Origin: Candidatus Bathyarchaeia archaeon
GTDB taxonomy: Archaea; Thermoproteota; Bathyarchaeia; Bathyarchaeales; DTEX01
Direction of reading: 5' to 3'
Assembly (NCBI GenBank): GCA_038882715.1
Contig: JAVZNR010000014.1
Coordinates: forward strand, 1-33,246
Length of the DNA: 33,246 nt
The notes under the pieces are model-generated. The model made no database searches, was not told the DNA's origin, and saw only the letters and a list, made by a program, of their open reading frames with translations. The translations under genes were made by a program, and so were the position numbers. This document shows positions 24,159 to 33,213 of the stretch, one piece after another. Position 1 is the first letter of the stretch. Each line of letters starts with the position of its first letter.

Positions 24159-25541
24159 TTAACTCCTCAGTATCCCCTCAGATTTAAGTTCTCTTAAAGC
24201 CTCATCAAACTTCTCTACTGTTGTCTCAATGTCTCTCCGCGTATGCGCGATTGAGAGAATGAACCTTGAGCCCATTGGATGAATACCCCTATTTATTAAA
24301 GCCTTCTCTAAAACGCTCATAATCTTCTGGCTTTCCTCCCTTTTCTTCTGGAACCTCACGTAGCTCTCAATGTCCGATACATTGAGGTCTTCCGGACTAA
24401 ATCCAAAGCCAACGTAGATTATTGATGGGGTTGTACCCCAAACCACTCCATCAACACGACTATCTTCAATAGCATCACTCAGGCCACGCCTCAACATATT
24501 GCCTTTCCTATTGATCTGCGGGTGAACCTTACCATCAAGTATTAGACCCAAACAAGCGTTGCCAGCAGCCGCAGAGATCGGGTTAGCGTTAAATGTTCCC
24601 GGATGACTTATCCGCCTTAGGTCGCGCCTGCCCTCAACCCTAAACTCAAGCATACTCAAGTACTCCCTACCCCCAGTAACGGCTCCGCCCGGATAGCCGC
24701 CGGCGAGAATTTTACCTAGCGTAGATATGTCTGGCGTCACACCGTAACGCTCCTGTGCGCCGCCGGGAGAATCCCTAAACCCTGTGACGACCTCGTCGAA
24801 AATTAGGATGACGCCGCTATCCTTAGTTATTTTTCTTAGGTCTCTAAGAAACTTTTCGTTGATCGGTATAAGCCCCATAGATGCTCCCCCGGGCTCAAGT
24901 ATGACGCACGCGACGTCGCCGCCCTCGATGGTTTTCTCAACAGCCTCAATATTGTTTGGTGGCAGAGCAACAGTATATTTGCATATTTCTGGCGGAATGC
25001 CGGCTGGGTAACCTCCTGAGAGAGGAGGCGAGTAATCTGGATTGTAATCGATTATAGTGTAGTCAAACCAGCCGTGGAAGTGGGATAGAAACTTTATAAT
25101 TTTATGTTTACCCGTATATGCCCTTGCTATCCGTATCGCCATCATGGTTGCCTCGGTGCCTGAACTTGTGAACTCAACTAGCCCGCCGCGTGCGCAGGGA
25201 ATTAGCCGCGTTACTTTCTCAGCCCATTGGATCTCAAGCTCATGGGATGCCCCCAAATGCGTTCCTCTTCGAGCCTGATTTATAACCGCTCTGGTCACGG
25301 CTGGGTGGGCGTGGCCTAATATGAGGGCTCCGTGGCCCATCCAATAATCAATGTACTCGTTTCCGTCAACATCCCATTTCCTAGAACCCTTAGCTTTAAA
25401 ACAGTAGATTGGCATAGGCTCAAAGTATCGGGCGTCGTGCGTTACACCTCTGGCGAAAACAGCTTTAGCCCTACTGTATAGATCCCTAGACTTCGAATGT
25501 TTTTCCAAATATGTTAAATCTATCCTGCTTTCAGAGAACAT
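24159..25541 (-). CDS. Class III PLP aminotransferase (glutamate-1-semialdehyde mutase-like)
   Basis: About 461 residues. The fold-type I class III motifs are clear: WDVDGNEYIDYWMGHGALILGHAHP, the phosphate-binding SSGTEA (127-131), FHGWFDY, FDEVVTGFR (D249, E250) and the Schiff-base lysine K277 in STLGKILAGGYPGG. It resembles glutamate-1-semialdehyde aminomutases, yet there are no haem genes nearby, so an amino-acid or amino-sugar transaminase role is as likely. The ATG at 25541 is preferred to a TTG at 25547; GTGAT lies a few bases upstream. It is separate from the CdvB gene by 127 bases and stands alone on its strand. Confidence 0.88.
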   Translation of the reverse strand: MFSESRIDLTYLEKHSKSRDLYSRAKAVFARGVTHDARYFEPMPIYCFKAKGSRKWDVDGNEYIDYWMGHGALILGHAHPAVTRAVINQARRGTHLGASHELEIQWAEKVTRLIPCARGGLVEFTSSGTEATMMAIRIARAYTGKHKIIKFLSHFHGWFDYTIIDYNPDYSPPLSGGYPAGIPPEICKYTVALPPNNIEAVEKTIEGGDVACVILEPGGASMGLIPINEKFLRDLRKITKDSGVILIFDEVVTGFRDSPGGAQERYGVTPDISTLGKILAGGYPGGAVTGGREYLSMLEFRVEGRRDLRRISHPGTFNANPISAAAGNACLGLILDGKVHPQINRKGNMLRRGLSDAIEDSRVDGVVWGTTPSIIYVGFGFSPEDLNVSDIESYVRFQKKREESQKIMSVLEKALINRGIHPMGSRFILSIAHTRRDIETTVEKFDEALRELKSEGILRS

Positions 25542-25716
25542 TTTCAATCACTCAAATATGCTTCTCCACAATATCACCATGTTATGTAACTTTTTAAGGC
25601 TTACTCGAAGTCTCGAAAATATTGTGTGAAGGCGAAAATGAACTATGCGCGTGAAGATAAAGCGTGATTAAACCGTTTGGAATTGGAAAACCGAGGAGCA
25701 AGTGGGATTGTAAAGT

Positions 25717-26652
25717 ATGATTGATGGGATATTCTTCGTGGGCCACGTTTCAGTAGATAGAGTTCAGAACATTAATGGGTCAAATGTGCAGCCGGGTGGA
25801 GCTGCGCTGTACGCTGCCGTAGCCGCTAAAACCCTTCTAGAAAACATCTATTTGATCTCTGTTGTCGGCAGAGATTACCCGTTTCTAAACATATTAGACA
25901 TGTTTTCGAGACGCTACTTAAAGGTCTCTAAAGCCCCCTCAACAAGATTCAGCATTAAGTACAACGAGGCTTGGGAGGCAAAATATTTAGAGGCGAAATA
26001 CGGGTCTGGCCTCAAAATATCGCCTTCGCTAATACCGGTAGAATCTCTAAGTCAAGAGAGCATACTGCATATTTCGCCCATATCGCCGATTAAAGTGAAG
26101 AGGATTGTGGAATTAATTAGGGAGAAGAAGCCTAAAACAAAGGTCTCCGTTAACACTTGGATAGGGTATATTAGGGGAGAGAATAAAAGGATCCTCAGAG
26201 AAGTCGCCCAAGAAGCCGATTTCTTCATATTAAATGACTCTGAGGCGAAGGCTCTCGCAGATACGAGGAGCCTCTCGGCAGCCCTAAAAACCTTAAGGTC
26301 GAGGATGCTTGTAGTGACGCTGGGGGAGCTAGGCGCAATAATAAGCAAGGATAATGGTGAAATCCAAGTTGTGCCCGCTTTAAGGATGCCGGTTGAGAAA
26401 GTAATAGATACTACTGGCGCCGGAGACACGTGGTGCGGCTCCTTCCTAGCCGCCTACAAGCAAACCAATGATTTAATGAAGTCCGTTATAGCGGCCTCCA
26501 TAATCTCTAGCATAAAGTGCACTGGTTGGGGTTTCAGCAAGCTTCTAAATCTAAAGTTTAGGAAAGTGGACGACATAATAGAGTACGTTATCGGGTTAAA
26601 GGAGGGAGGAGTGCAGAAAAAAATTTTAGATTACATAGTTAAGCAAAAATGA
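25717..26652 (+). CDS. PfkB-family carbohydrate kinase
   Basis: 311 residues. The N-terminal substrate region has GHVSVDRV and NVQPGGAALYAAVAAK, and the C-terminal ATP/anion-hole motif is DTTGAGDTWCGSFLAAY with the catalytic base D237. Family members phosphorylate sugars, nucleosides or related alcohols; the substrate here cannot be read from the sequence. The start is an ATG at 25717; GGGATTG is upstream, a weak ribosome binding site. About 170 bases before it hold no gene. It converges with the MFS gene 22 bases away. Confidence 0.87.
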   Translation: MIDGIFFVGHVSVDRVQNINGSNVQPGGAALYAAVAAKTLLENIYLISVVGRDYPFLNILDMFSRRYLKVSKAPSTRFSIKYNEAWEAKYLEAKYGSGLKISPSLIPVESLSQESILHISPISPIKVKRIVELIREKKPKTKVSVNTWIGYIRGENKRILREVAQEADFFILNDSEAKALADTRSLSAALKTLRSRMLVVTLGELGAIISKDNGEIQVVPALRMPVEKVIDTTGAGDTWCGSFLAAYKQTNDLMKSVIAASIISSIKCTGWGFSKLLNLKFRKVDDIIEYVIGLKEGGVQKKILDYIVKQK

Positions 26653-26674
26653 AACCTTTATGATGACCATCAAT

Positions 26675-27919
26675 CTATGTTTTGTTCAATCCTTCCGGTA
26701 TACGCATAAAGACCGGGACTAGAATCAAGAGGTCTGCTAGAAGCGGCAGGATGATAACCATCTCCCTGTAACCCATGCTCCAGAGAAGACCGCCAAGCAA
26801 AGATGCCAAGGATCCTATGAAATCCAGCAGACCGCTTATTCCCTGAACCATCCCCCTCTTCTCGGCCGGAAAATTCTCCCAATACATGGTTATAAATGGT
26901 ATGAAACTTATGCCGCCAACTCCGCTCAACCCACCTGGCCCCATCAGCCCTACCGCCCCCAATATTCCAGCCAAGGCTAAAACCGCGTGGTTTGGAGCCC
27001 ATATCAGCATTAACGTTCCAGCGTAAAGTATGGGGCGGAGGATCAAGAAGACTTTTTTGCGTCCGATTCTGTCGGCTAAACTACCCATTGGAATCTGCAG
27101 CAGGATCTGAGCTAACACGCTTAAGGTGCCCATTAGCCCTAAAAACTGCTGGTCAGCACCCTTCACCTGAACAATCCATAATGGGATGAAGGGCGCCGAC
27201 ATGCCTCCTAAACGCATAACTGCTAAAGCCGCTAACCAATGCTTAAGCCATCTCTCGCTTCTCAGAAGATCCCTGTAGCCTCTTATGAGGTCAAGCTTTA
27301 GCGATATGTGATGCGAAAAAGTTTTTTGGACTGGTAGGGGCTCAAGCATAATTAGGATCAGCGTTACCGCTATTAGGGAGGCGGCTAACTGTATAAAGTA
27401 GAGGGGTCTTATGCCCTCCGAATTTATTCCGCCGAAAATGGATACAACTGTCGCCGCAAAGTATGGGGCGAATAGGGCTGGTATAGCCCATATCACGCGT
27501 GAGAGGCTCATTGCTAAGGCTCTTCTCCCAGAGGAGGTTACACCAACTATTATTATGTCGGTTAGCGGCATTATGAGAAGCATACTGATCCTCATCAAAA
27601 TTATAGCTGGGATCAGCATCCACCAGTTTAACGCGCAGCCGTAGAGGAGGGCGACGAGCGCTGAGAAAATCAGTCCAAGGAGAAGCATCCTCTTAACGCC
27701 AAACCTGTCTATAAGATAACCTGCAGGGGCCGAGAAAGCTGAGCTAACCACCCCGCCCACACTTTCAAGCGAACCCAGCTCTACGGGGTTTGCCCCCAAA
27801 GCCACAGCGTAAAGCTGATTGTACTGCGCCGAGAGGCCTGATGACCATGTCTGCAAGCCTATGGAGAAGAGTAGAACTTTAAACCTCCTGTCCAAACGTC
27901 TAAGGAAATCTGAGATCAT
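26675..27919 (-). CDS. MFS transporter
   Basis: About 414 residues with some twelve hydrophobic helices. The loop 2-3 motif appears as GYLIDRFGVKRM and the loop 8-9 counterpart as GSLADRIGRKKVF, a typical MFS duplication. The ATG at 27919 has GAGGAA about eight bases upstream; a TTG at 27940 is an alternative. Motifs for a particular substrate are lacking; a sugar or drug exporter is possible. It lies on the opposite strand to the PfkB kinase and about 170 bases beyond the sufB stop. Confidence 0.85.
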   Translation of the reverse strand: MISDFLRRLDRRFKVLLFSIGLQTWSSGLSAQYNQLYAVALGANPVELGSLESVGGVVSSAFSAPAGYLIDRFGVKRMLLLGLIFSALVALLYGCALNWWMLIPAIILMRISMLLIMPLTDIIIVGVTSSGRRALAMSLSRVIWAIPALFAPYFAATVVSIFGGINSEGIRPLYFIQLAASLIAVTLILIMLEPLPVQKTFSHHISLKLDLIRGYRDLLRSERWLKHWLAALAVMRLGGMSAPFIPLWIVQVKGADQQFLGLMGTLSVLAQILLQIPMGSLADRIGRKKVFLILRPILYAGTLMLIWAPNHAVLALAGILGAVGLMGPGGLSGVGGISFIPFITMYWENFPAEKRGMVQGISGLLDFIGSLASLLGGLLWSMGYREMVIILPLLADLLILVPVFMRIPEGLNKT

Positions 27920-28090
27920 CGCTAATATTCCTCGCAGCAAGCGTATTGCCGCTCTTCTAGAGCCTAAAGCATCTTAAATCTTAAACCCTACACTTATTTA
28001 AGGTTGAGGTTAAAAACCCTGTGAAATTATGCGGCCCCATTAAGCAATAAATAAGCGATAGGGAGACGAAGCCTTCTTCCCATAGGAGAC

Positions 28091-29314
28091 TTAAAATGCG
28101 CGTTCAGCTGTCATGTCAACCATCCTCTGAATCTCCTCCTCGAGATCTTTTGGCAGCCCGAATATGCTTACGTCCATGAATCCCCTTACAATTAGGGCCT
28201 CGGCCTCGCTTTTTGAGAATCCTCTAGCCATTAAATATTGAATTTGTTCTTCAGATATTTTTCCGACGGCAGCCTCATGCGACAGCTCAGCGCCTTTAGC
28301 CTTAGCCACAAGCTCCGGCACAGCGTAGATCATGGCTTCATCTGAAAGTAGAAGCCCCCTGCACTCTAAGTGGGCTCTTGTGTCACTATGCTCTCCCTGC
28401 AGTAGGCCTCTAGCATATATTTGCGCCTTGTCGGCCGCTATGGTTCTGGATATCACCTCGCCCCTGCAGCCCTCGTTCTGCAAAACTATCTTTGAGCCAA
28501 CATCGATGTATGAGTTGCCTACCCCATAAATTATTGTATTGAATCTGGCGCGCGCATTAACGCCCCTACAATACGCTACTGGATACATTTGTAGGCTCTT
28601 AAGGGGCTTGAAGCACATATAATTGCTCACGAACACGCCGTTATCCTCTATCATCGCTCCGGATCTAGGCCTAGAGTCGAAATTTTGAGCCCAATTATGA
28701 ATCATGGTGAATGTTAGTTTTGCTTCCTCCTTAATATAGAACTCCGTTATGCCGACGTGGAGGCCGCGTTGAACGCTGGAGTGGAGGGTGCAGCCGGTTA
28801 TTATCTGCGCCTCTGAGCCGGGTTCAGCGATTATTATGTTATGAACATTCTGGTTTAAATTGTCGGTTGAGATGAATAGGCATGCTTGTAGCGGTATTAT
28901 GACTTTCTGGTCTTCAAGTATTCTAATAAAATATCCTTGATCCCAGTAAAGCTCGGCTAAGGCCGTATACTTATCCGTATCAACGCTCACGAGCTTCCAC
29001 CAATAGTCTTTCAACCAATCATACTTTCTAAGAGCCTCCTTAGCGCTCATAATTTCAATTTTATCCTCAAAGATCTTCTGGACGGCTCTAAATATAACTG
29101 AGTGATCTATTTGGAAAAAGGTTGCAGCCCTGCTCTCCTGCTCTGGTAGAACGCCCACCTCGACAGCTCTTTCCAGAATCTCCTTTGGAAGGCTTGATAC
29201 TGGACATGGCTCCCAGTTTTTAGGCTGCCTAGAGTACTGGCTTATATCCAGATCCGGCCCGAACGCTGACGGTTTATTTATAGCTCGCAGCGCAGCGTCC
29301 TTACTTTCAGGCAT
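28091..29314 (-). CDS. sufB: SufB/SufD-type Fe-S scaffold subunit
   Basis: A 407-residue SufB/D family protein (FeS assembly scaffold). The beta-helix core with repeated IIIAEPGSEAQIITGC and GSKIVLQNEGCRGEVISRT is typical. The C-terminal HLECRGLL (C318) and AELSHEAAVGKI (H346) contain the cysteine and histidine expected to hold the cluster at the dimer interface. It starts inside sufC (37-base overlap). There is a single SufB/D gene and no sufD, sufS or sufE next to it, as in the minimal two-gene SufBC systems of archaea. It is last in the minus-strand run speB - GH2 - sufC - sufB. Confidence 0.9.
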   Translation of the reverse strand: MPESKDAALRAINKPSAFGPDLDISQYSRQPKNWEPCPVSSLPKEILERAVEVGVLPEQESRAATFFQIDHSVIFRAVQKIFEDKIEIMSAKEALRKYDWLKDYWWKLVSVDTDKYTALAELYWDQGYFIRILEDQKVIIPLQACLFISTDNLNQNVHNIIIAEPGSEAQIITGCTLHSSVQRGLHVGITEFYIKEEAKLTFTMIHNWAQNFDSRPRSGAMIEDNGVFVSNYMCFKPLKSLQMYPVAYCRGVNARARFNTIIYGVGNSYIDVGSKIVLQNEGCRGEVISRTIAADKAQIYARGLLQGEHSDTRAHLECRGLLLSDEAMIYAVPELVAKAKGAELSHEAAVGKISEEQIQYLMARGFSKSEAEALIVRGFMDVSIFGLPKDLEEEIQRMVDMTAERAF

Positions 29315-30018
29315 TTCTCACACCACGCGTAACCCTCATTTAATATTTGACCCAGTATCTTTGTTGGGTGACCTGAGCAAACTATTGTGCCATTCATCAA
29401 TACATGCGCAACATTAGCGTTAATATACTGCAATATAACGCCAAGATGCGTAATTATCAGGGCGGATCGCCCCTGCAGCGCCTCGTTAATCACCGTCCCC
29501 AAAATCCTTAGGTTTTCAACATCGACCCCGGAATCCGGCTCATCAAGTATTAGAAAATCGCTGTTTTGGGCTAAAACCTGAAGCACCTCAGACTTCTTAA
29601 TCTCCCCGCCGGAAAAACCTAGATTTATGTCTCTTTCAAGAAAACTGCTTGGAAGCTTAACCTTCCTGAGGATCTCATTTATTTTCTCTTCGTTTGGCGT
29701 CATGCGCCTTAAGATCCCGCCGAGCTTTACACCTCTTATTGCTGGCGGGTTCTGAAAGGCTACGCCTATACCCATCCTAACCCGTCCATCGGTTGAAAGG
29801 CTGGTTATATCTTTCCCCTTAAACAATATCTTTCCCGAAACAATCTTATATGCTGGAAAACCCAGGATAGCCATTATCAGCGAGCTTTTCCCAGACCCAT
29901 TCGGCCCAAATAAAACGTGGGCTTCGCCCTCAGGTATCTGCAGGTTTACGTCGTTCAGTACTCTTCTTCCGGAAACCTCGACGCTTAGATGCCGTACCTC
30001 AAGTATAGGCGCACTCAT
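29278..30018 (-). CDS. sufC: SufC-type ABC ATPase for Fe-S cluster assembly
   Basis: A 246-residue ABC ATPase without a membrane domain. Motifs are in order: Walker A GPNGSGKS, Q-loop VAFQNPPAIRG, signature GFSGGEIKKSEVLQ, Walker B LILDEPDSGVDV and the H-loop ITHLG. It drives conformational changes of the SufB dimer. The C-terminus ends in GYAWCEKCLKVRTLRCEL, with a Cys-x-x-Cys pair similar to the endings of other archaeal SufC proteins. The ATG has GAGG about ten bases upstream. It precedes sufB with a 37-base overlap and follows the GH2 gene by 49 bases. Confidence 0.92.
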   Translation of the reverse strand: MSAPILEVRHLSVEVSGRRVLNDVNLQIPEGEAHVLFGPNGSGKSSLIMAILGFPAYKIVSGKILFKGKDITSLSTDGRVRMGIGVAFQNPPAIRGVKLGGILRRMTPNEEKINEILRKVKLPSSFLERDINLGFSGGEIKKSEVLQVLAQNSDFLILDEPDSGVDVENLRILGTVINEALQGRSALIITHLGVILQYINANVAHVLMNGTIVCSGHPTKILGQILNEGYAWCEKCLKVRTLRCEL

Positions 30019-30067
30019 AAGGAATCATCCTCAAATAGTTGGGGGCGGCGGCTAATTAACGTTTCCC

Positions 30068-31846
30068 TTAACTCACAGCGGAATCTTCCTCTATGCTGGC
30101 CTTCTGCCTATTAATGCCCCATATCATCTTCGGATCCACTTTCGGTCTTCTATCAAAGGTGTATAGACCGTTCGTTTCCTGCTCTATATCGTATAGCTGC
30201 GTATAGCAGAAGCCTGAAACATCCCTATTGAAGAGTAAACTCTCAGTTAAAGCCTTATACCGCTCAACGTACTCCTCAATTGTTTTAGGCCTTTCGCCGT
30301 AACCCCAGCTCTCGCCGGGTTTCGCCTCTAATGGGTTCCACCATATCCCACCGTACTCGCTCACGATGAAAGGCTGGCCTTTATAGGGCAGGTTCCTCAA
30401 AAAATTCATTTGTGATCCTCTAAGGTCGAGAGGCTCTGAAGTCTTCTTAGGTAGATCCGCGTAATGGCTCCTGAATATTTCAGGTTTCTGCTCGTAGTCG
30501 TGAACATCATATATGTCTATTTCTTCGCTGACATGTGTCCAACCGCTGCAATCGATAACCAGCCTAGTTGGATCAATAACCTTAGTTAAGTGCACAACCC
30601 TTCGAATAAACTCGACGCATGTATGATCGTTTACGTCAATAGATCTCTCATTAAATGGTGTCCATATGATGATGGATGGGTGATTGAAATCTCTCCTAAC
30701 AATGCTGATCCACTCGTCTAATAAGGCGTCTCTAGCCGACGCATTAGATAAATCGGCGCCCCAGTCCGGAAACTCTCCGGCCGCAAGATAGCCGAGCCTA
30801 TCAGCCCAGTAAAGGAAGCGCGGCTCAAAGACCTTTTGATGAAGCCTAGCGCCGTCGAACCCCATGTTCTTCGCTAGCTCTATGTCGCGTCTCAAAGCGT
30901 CGTCTGATGGCGCAGTGTAAATGCCGTCGGGATAATATCCTTGGTCTAGAACGAGCCTTAGGAAGCGCACTTGATTATTAAATAAAATTTTGTTTTTTGA
31001 TACTCGTATCTCACGAAAACCTACGTAAGAGCTGACCTCGTCTGTTAAGCCGTCTGCGGAGGTAAGTTTGAGGAGCAGCCTATATAGGTATGGGTCTTCC
31101 GGAGACCATGAACGCGCGTCCGGAACACTCATATAAATGTGGCTTAATGGCTTAAATGAGGATGTCTGGGCCTCAGCTACCATTTTGCCCCCATCATATA
31201 TTTCAGCTGAAACAGCATACTTGCCCCCATCACCCCCAACATGAAGCTCCACGAAGACGCTTCCGCTGCCCGGCTCCGCCACAACTTTAAAGTAGTCTAT
31301 GTATTGGCGTGGGACGGCTTCAAGCCAAACGGTCTGCCAAATACCCGTTACCCGAGTATATAGGCATCCGTAAGATTTTAGGCGGTGGCTTTGTTTACCA
31401 GTTGGCTGGAGACCACTCCTACAGTCATCTAGGGCCCAGACGACTAGCTCGTTGTCGCCGGGCTTCACTAGACCAGTTATATCGAATGTGAAGGGCGAGT
31501 ATCCACCTTTATGAGCGCCGGCTAAATGACCGTTAACCCAAACAGTCGCCTTATAATCTACCGCGCCAAAGTGGAGCAGTATGCGGCCATCAAGCCACTC
31601 ATCCGGGACGCTGAAAAATCGCCTATACCAGACGGATTCCATGAAGTCTTTCTCCCCAACACCCGAGAGAGCGCTTTCAGGCGGGAAAGGCACAATTATT
31701 CTTCTTGAGAAATCTTTTCCGCTGCTCCAGCCTTTCTCAAGACCGCTTTTAGCGTTATCTATCTCAAACTGCCATTCGCCGTTAAGGTTTATCCACGTCT
31801 TTCTCTCGAAGTCGGGTCTAGGGTGCTCCGGCCTAGGGATGCTCAA
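30068..31846 (-). CDS. Glycoside hydrolase family 2 (beta-glucuronidase/galactosidase-like)
   Basis: About 592 residues with the GH2 layout: N-terminal jelly-roll (LNGEWQFEIDNA, VWYRRFFSVPDEW, VNGHLAGAHKGGYSPF), an immunoglobulin-like domain (about 180-280), and a TIM barrel. The acid/base Glu is in IIIWTPFNERS (about E400) and the nucleophile in FIVSEYGG (about E497). No signal peptide, hence probably cytosolic. The start is uncertain: a TTG at 31846 has AGGGG eight bases upstream, while a TTG at 31855 overlaps the stop of the agmatinase gene (TTGA) but has AGGGG abutting it. I take 31846. No neighbour specifies the glycoside. Confidence 0.85.
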   Translation of the reverse strand: MSIPRPEHPRPDFERKTWINLNGEWQFEIDNAKSGLEKGWSSGKDFSRRIIVPFPPESALSGVGEKDFMESVWYRRFFSVPDEWLDGRILLHFGAVDYKATVWVNGHLAGAHKGGYSPFTFDITGLVKPGDNELVVWALDDCRSGLQPTGKQSHRLKSYGCLYTRVTGIWQTVWLEAVPRQYIDYFKVVAEPGSGSVFVELHVGGDGGKYAVSAEIYDGGKMVAEAQTSSFKPLSHIYMSVPDARSWSPEDPYLYRLLLKLTSADGLTDEVSSYVGFREIRVSKNKILFNNQVRFLRLVLDQGYYPDGIYTAPSDDALRRDIELAKNMGFDGARLHQKVFEPRFLYWADRLGYLAAGEFPDWGADLSNASARDALLDEWISIVRRDFNHPSIIIWTPFNERSIDVNDHTCVEFIRRVVHLTKVIDPTRLVIDCSGWTHVSEEIDIYDVHDYEQKPEIFRSHYADLPKKTSEPLDLRGSQMNFLRNLPYKGQPFIVSEYGGIWWNPLEAKPGESWGYGERPKTIEEYVERYKALTESLLFNRDVSGFCYTQLYDIEQETNGLYTFDRRPKVDPKMIWGINRQKASIEEDSAVS

Positions 31847-31851
31847 ATAAT

Positions 31852-32754
31852 TCAACCCCTGTTCTCCAAGTTCAGTCTATGTAGATGTGAGAGAACCTCA
31901 AATATAATCTTGGCGGCTTGTAGGGCTGTTATGCCGTAGTCGTAGTGTGGTGTCACCTCGACGAGGTCAAAGGCAACTAGACGTTGATCGCATACTCCAA
32001 GCAAAATGTCTAGAAGCATGCTTATAGATAATCCTTCGGGCTCCGGGTTTTGAACCGCTGGCGCAAACGCCGGGTCTAAAACATCCATGTCAAGCGTAAC
32101 ATAGATTTTGCTGCAGTCGGACAGCGCGCCTCTAATCTCCCGCAAAATGTTCTCAAGATTATCCTTTATAATCCTCTGAGAGGTCACGTACTTAATGTTG
32201 TCGGCCTCAGACAGATAATTAAGTTCTTCTTTGCAGACGGCTCTCGTTCCAACCTCAATGATTCTCTTGGGCTTAACTTCCTCATGTATTCTGCGCATAA
32301 ACGTGGCGTGGCACACTCTCTCATCCATGTACTTATCTCTTAAATCTAAATGTGCATCAAAGCTAACCAGCGCGAATTCTCCGTCAATGCTTCTAGATGC
32401 GCCGAGGGTTATGGTGTGTTCGCCGCCAATAATTATGGGAATCTTATCCAAACCCATTATGTCCCGGCAGACAAGATCCAATCTCTTCAATGTTTCCTCC
32501 AAATTTCCACTTACATGCAAGTCCCCAGAGTCATGAAGCCCTAAATCCTCAATGTCGACGTTAGACCTAAAGCTGTATGTTTCTATGTTAAGCGAAGCCT
32601 CCCTGATAGCTGCTGGCGCAAACCTAGCTCCTGAACGATACGTGCTTGTGGCGTCGAAGGGTACGCCGAATACAACGTATCTCGATTCTTCGAGGCTCTT
32701 CTGATAGCCACTAAAATACATTGTTATCGAAGTAAACAGATTTAGGTAGCTCAT
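31852..32754 (-). CDS. speB: Agmatinase/ureohydrolase
   Basis: A 300-residue arginase/agmatinase-family enzyme. The binuclear Mn ligands are all present: H113 (GGEHTIT), D133, H135 and D137 (SFDAHLDLRD), and D222 and D224 (LDMDVLDPAFAP). The sequence FGVPFDATSTYRSGARFAP is typical of archaeal agmatinases. It would release urea from agmatine to give putrescine; guanidino-acid substrates are a second option. The ATG has a TATA-like box (32776-32785) centred 26 bases upstream, so the message may be leaderless. Its stop abuts the GH2 start region, so the two are co-transcribed although they share no obvious pathway. Confidence 0.88.
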   Translation of the reverse strand: MSYLNLFTSITMYFSGYQKSLEESRYVVFGVPFDATSTYRSGARFAPAAIREASLNIETYSFRSNVDIEDLGLHDSGDLHVSGNLEETLKRLDLVCRDIMGLDKIPIIIGGEHTITLGASRSIDGEFALVSFDAHLDLRDKYMDERVCHATFMRRIHEEVKPKRIIEVGTRAVCKEELNYLSEADNIKYVTSQRIIKDNLENILREIRGALSDCSKIYVTLDMDVLDPAFAPAVQNPEPEGLSISMLLDILLGVCDQRLVAFDLVEVTPHYDYGITALQAAKIIFEVLSHLHRLNLENRG

Positions 32755-32775
32755 GTCTTACAATTCCATGTTAAT

Positions 32776-32785
32776 ACTTATAAGT
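32776..32785 (-). promoter_or_regulatory. Palindromic TATA box of the speB operon
   Basis: ACTTATAAGT is a perfect 10-base palindrome centred about 26 bases before the speB ATG at 32754, the expected place for a leaderless archaeal transcript. Being palindromic it could also serve the divergent gene at 32833, although that gene has its own TATA-like CATATATC at 32797. Confidence 0.5.
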
Positions 32786-32832
32786 CGTTTGGGCATCATA
32801 TATCTACTCCCTGAAAACAGCGGTGTTTCAAA

Positions 32833-33213
32833 ATGGGCGAAAAGAATGAGAAGCCGATAATGTCTAAGCGCTTATATTTGATGTCAATTTCATGCTTTAT
32901 TGCGGGCGTAGCGTTGTTGATCGTAATGGTGCAATCAAAATATATGCCATATCACTTAGCGCTCATCGGAGCGCTTAATATGCTTACTTCCTATGGGATA
33001 ACAGTTATGAGGAGATGGGCTTTCTACTTGGCGCTCTTTACGTCGCTGATAAGCCTTATATTCGGCTCTATCACGTTAGCCGCGATACTGATGCTCTTCA
33101 ATATGGGCTTAGACCTCATGAGCACGTTAATGTTACTGGCTATGGCCCTCTACACGGCTCTCTTCGCAGCCATACTAATACATGTTTTCTTAAACAGGAA
33201 CAAGTTTCTATAA
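32833..33213 (+). CDS. Small integral membrane protein, unknown
   Basis: 126 residues with four hydrophobic segments: about 15-34 (LMSISCFIAGVALLIVMV), 41-58, 62-88 and 94-121, and a charged N-terminus (MGEKNEKPIMSKR). I do not recognise a family and see no conserved polar motif in the helices. GGTG lies seven bases before the ATG. It is divergent from speB and complete inside the window. A T-rich stretch (ATTTATTTTTG, 33231-33241) follows the stop and may end transcription. Confidence 0.6.
   Translation: MGEKNEKPIMSKRLYLMSISCFIAGVALLIVMVQSKYMPYHLALIGALNMLTSYGITVMRRWAFYLALFTSLISLIFGSITLAAILMLFNMGLDLMSTLMLLAMALYTALFAAILIHVFLNRNKFL

Noticed and set aside
24159-25541. Glutamate-1-semialdehyde aminomutase (hemL) with a haem operon
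   Set aside because: No other haem or sirohaem genes are nearby; only the family resemblance supports it, so I kept a generic aminotransferase call.
26670-27002. 110-codon minus-strand open frame
   Set aside because: It is an alternate-frame shadow of the MFS transporter gene.
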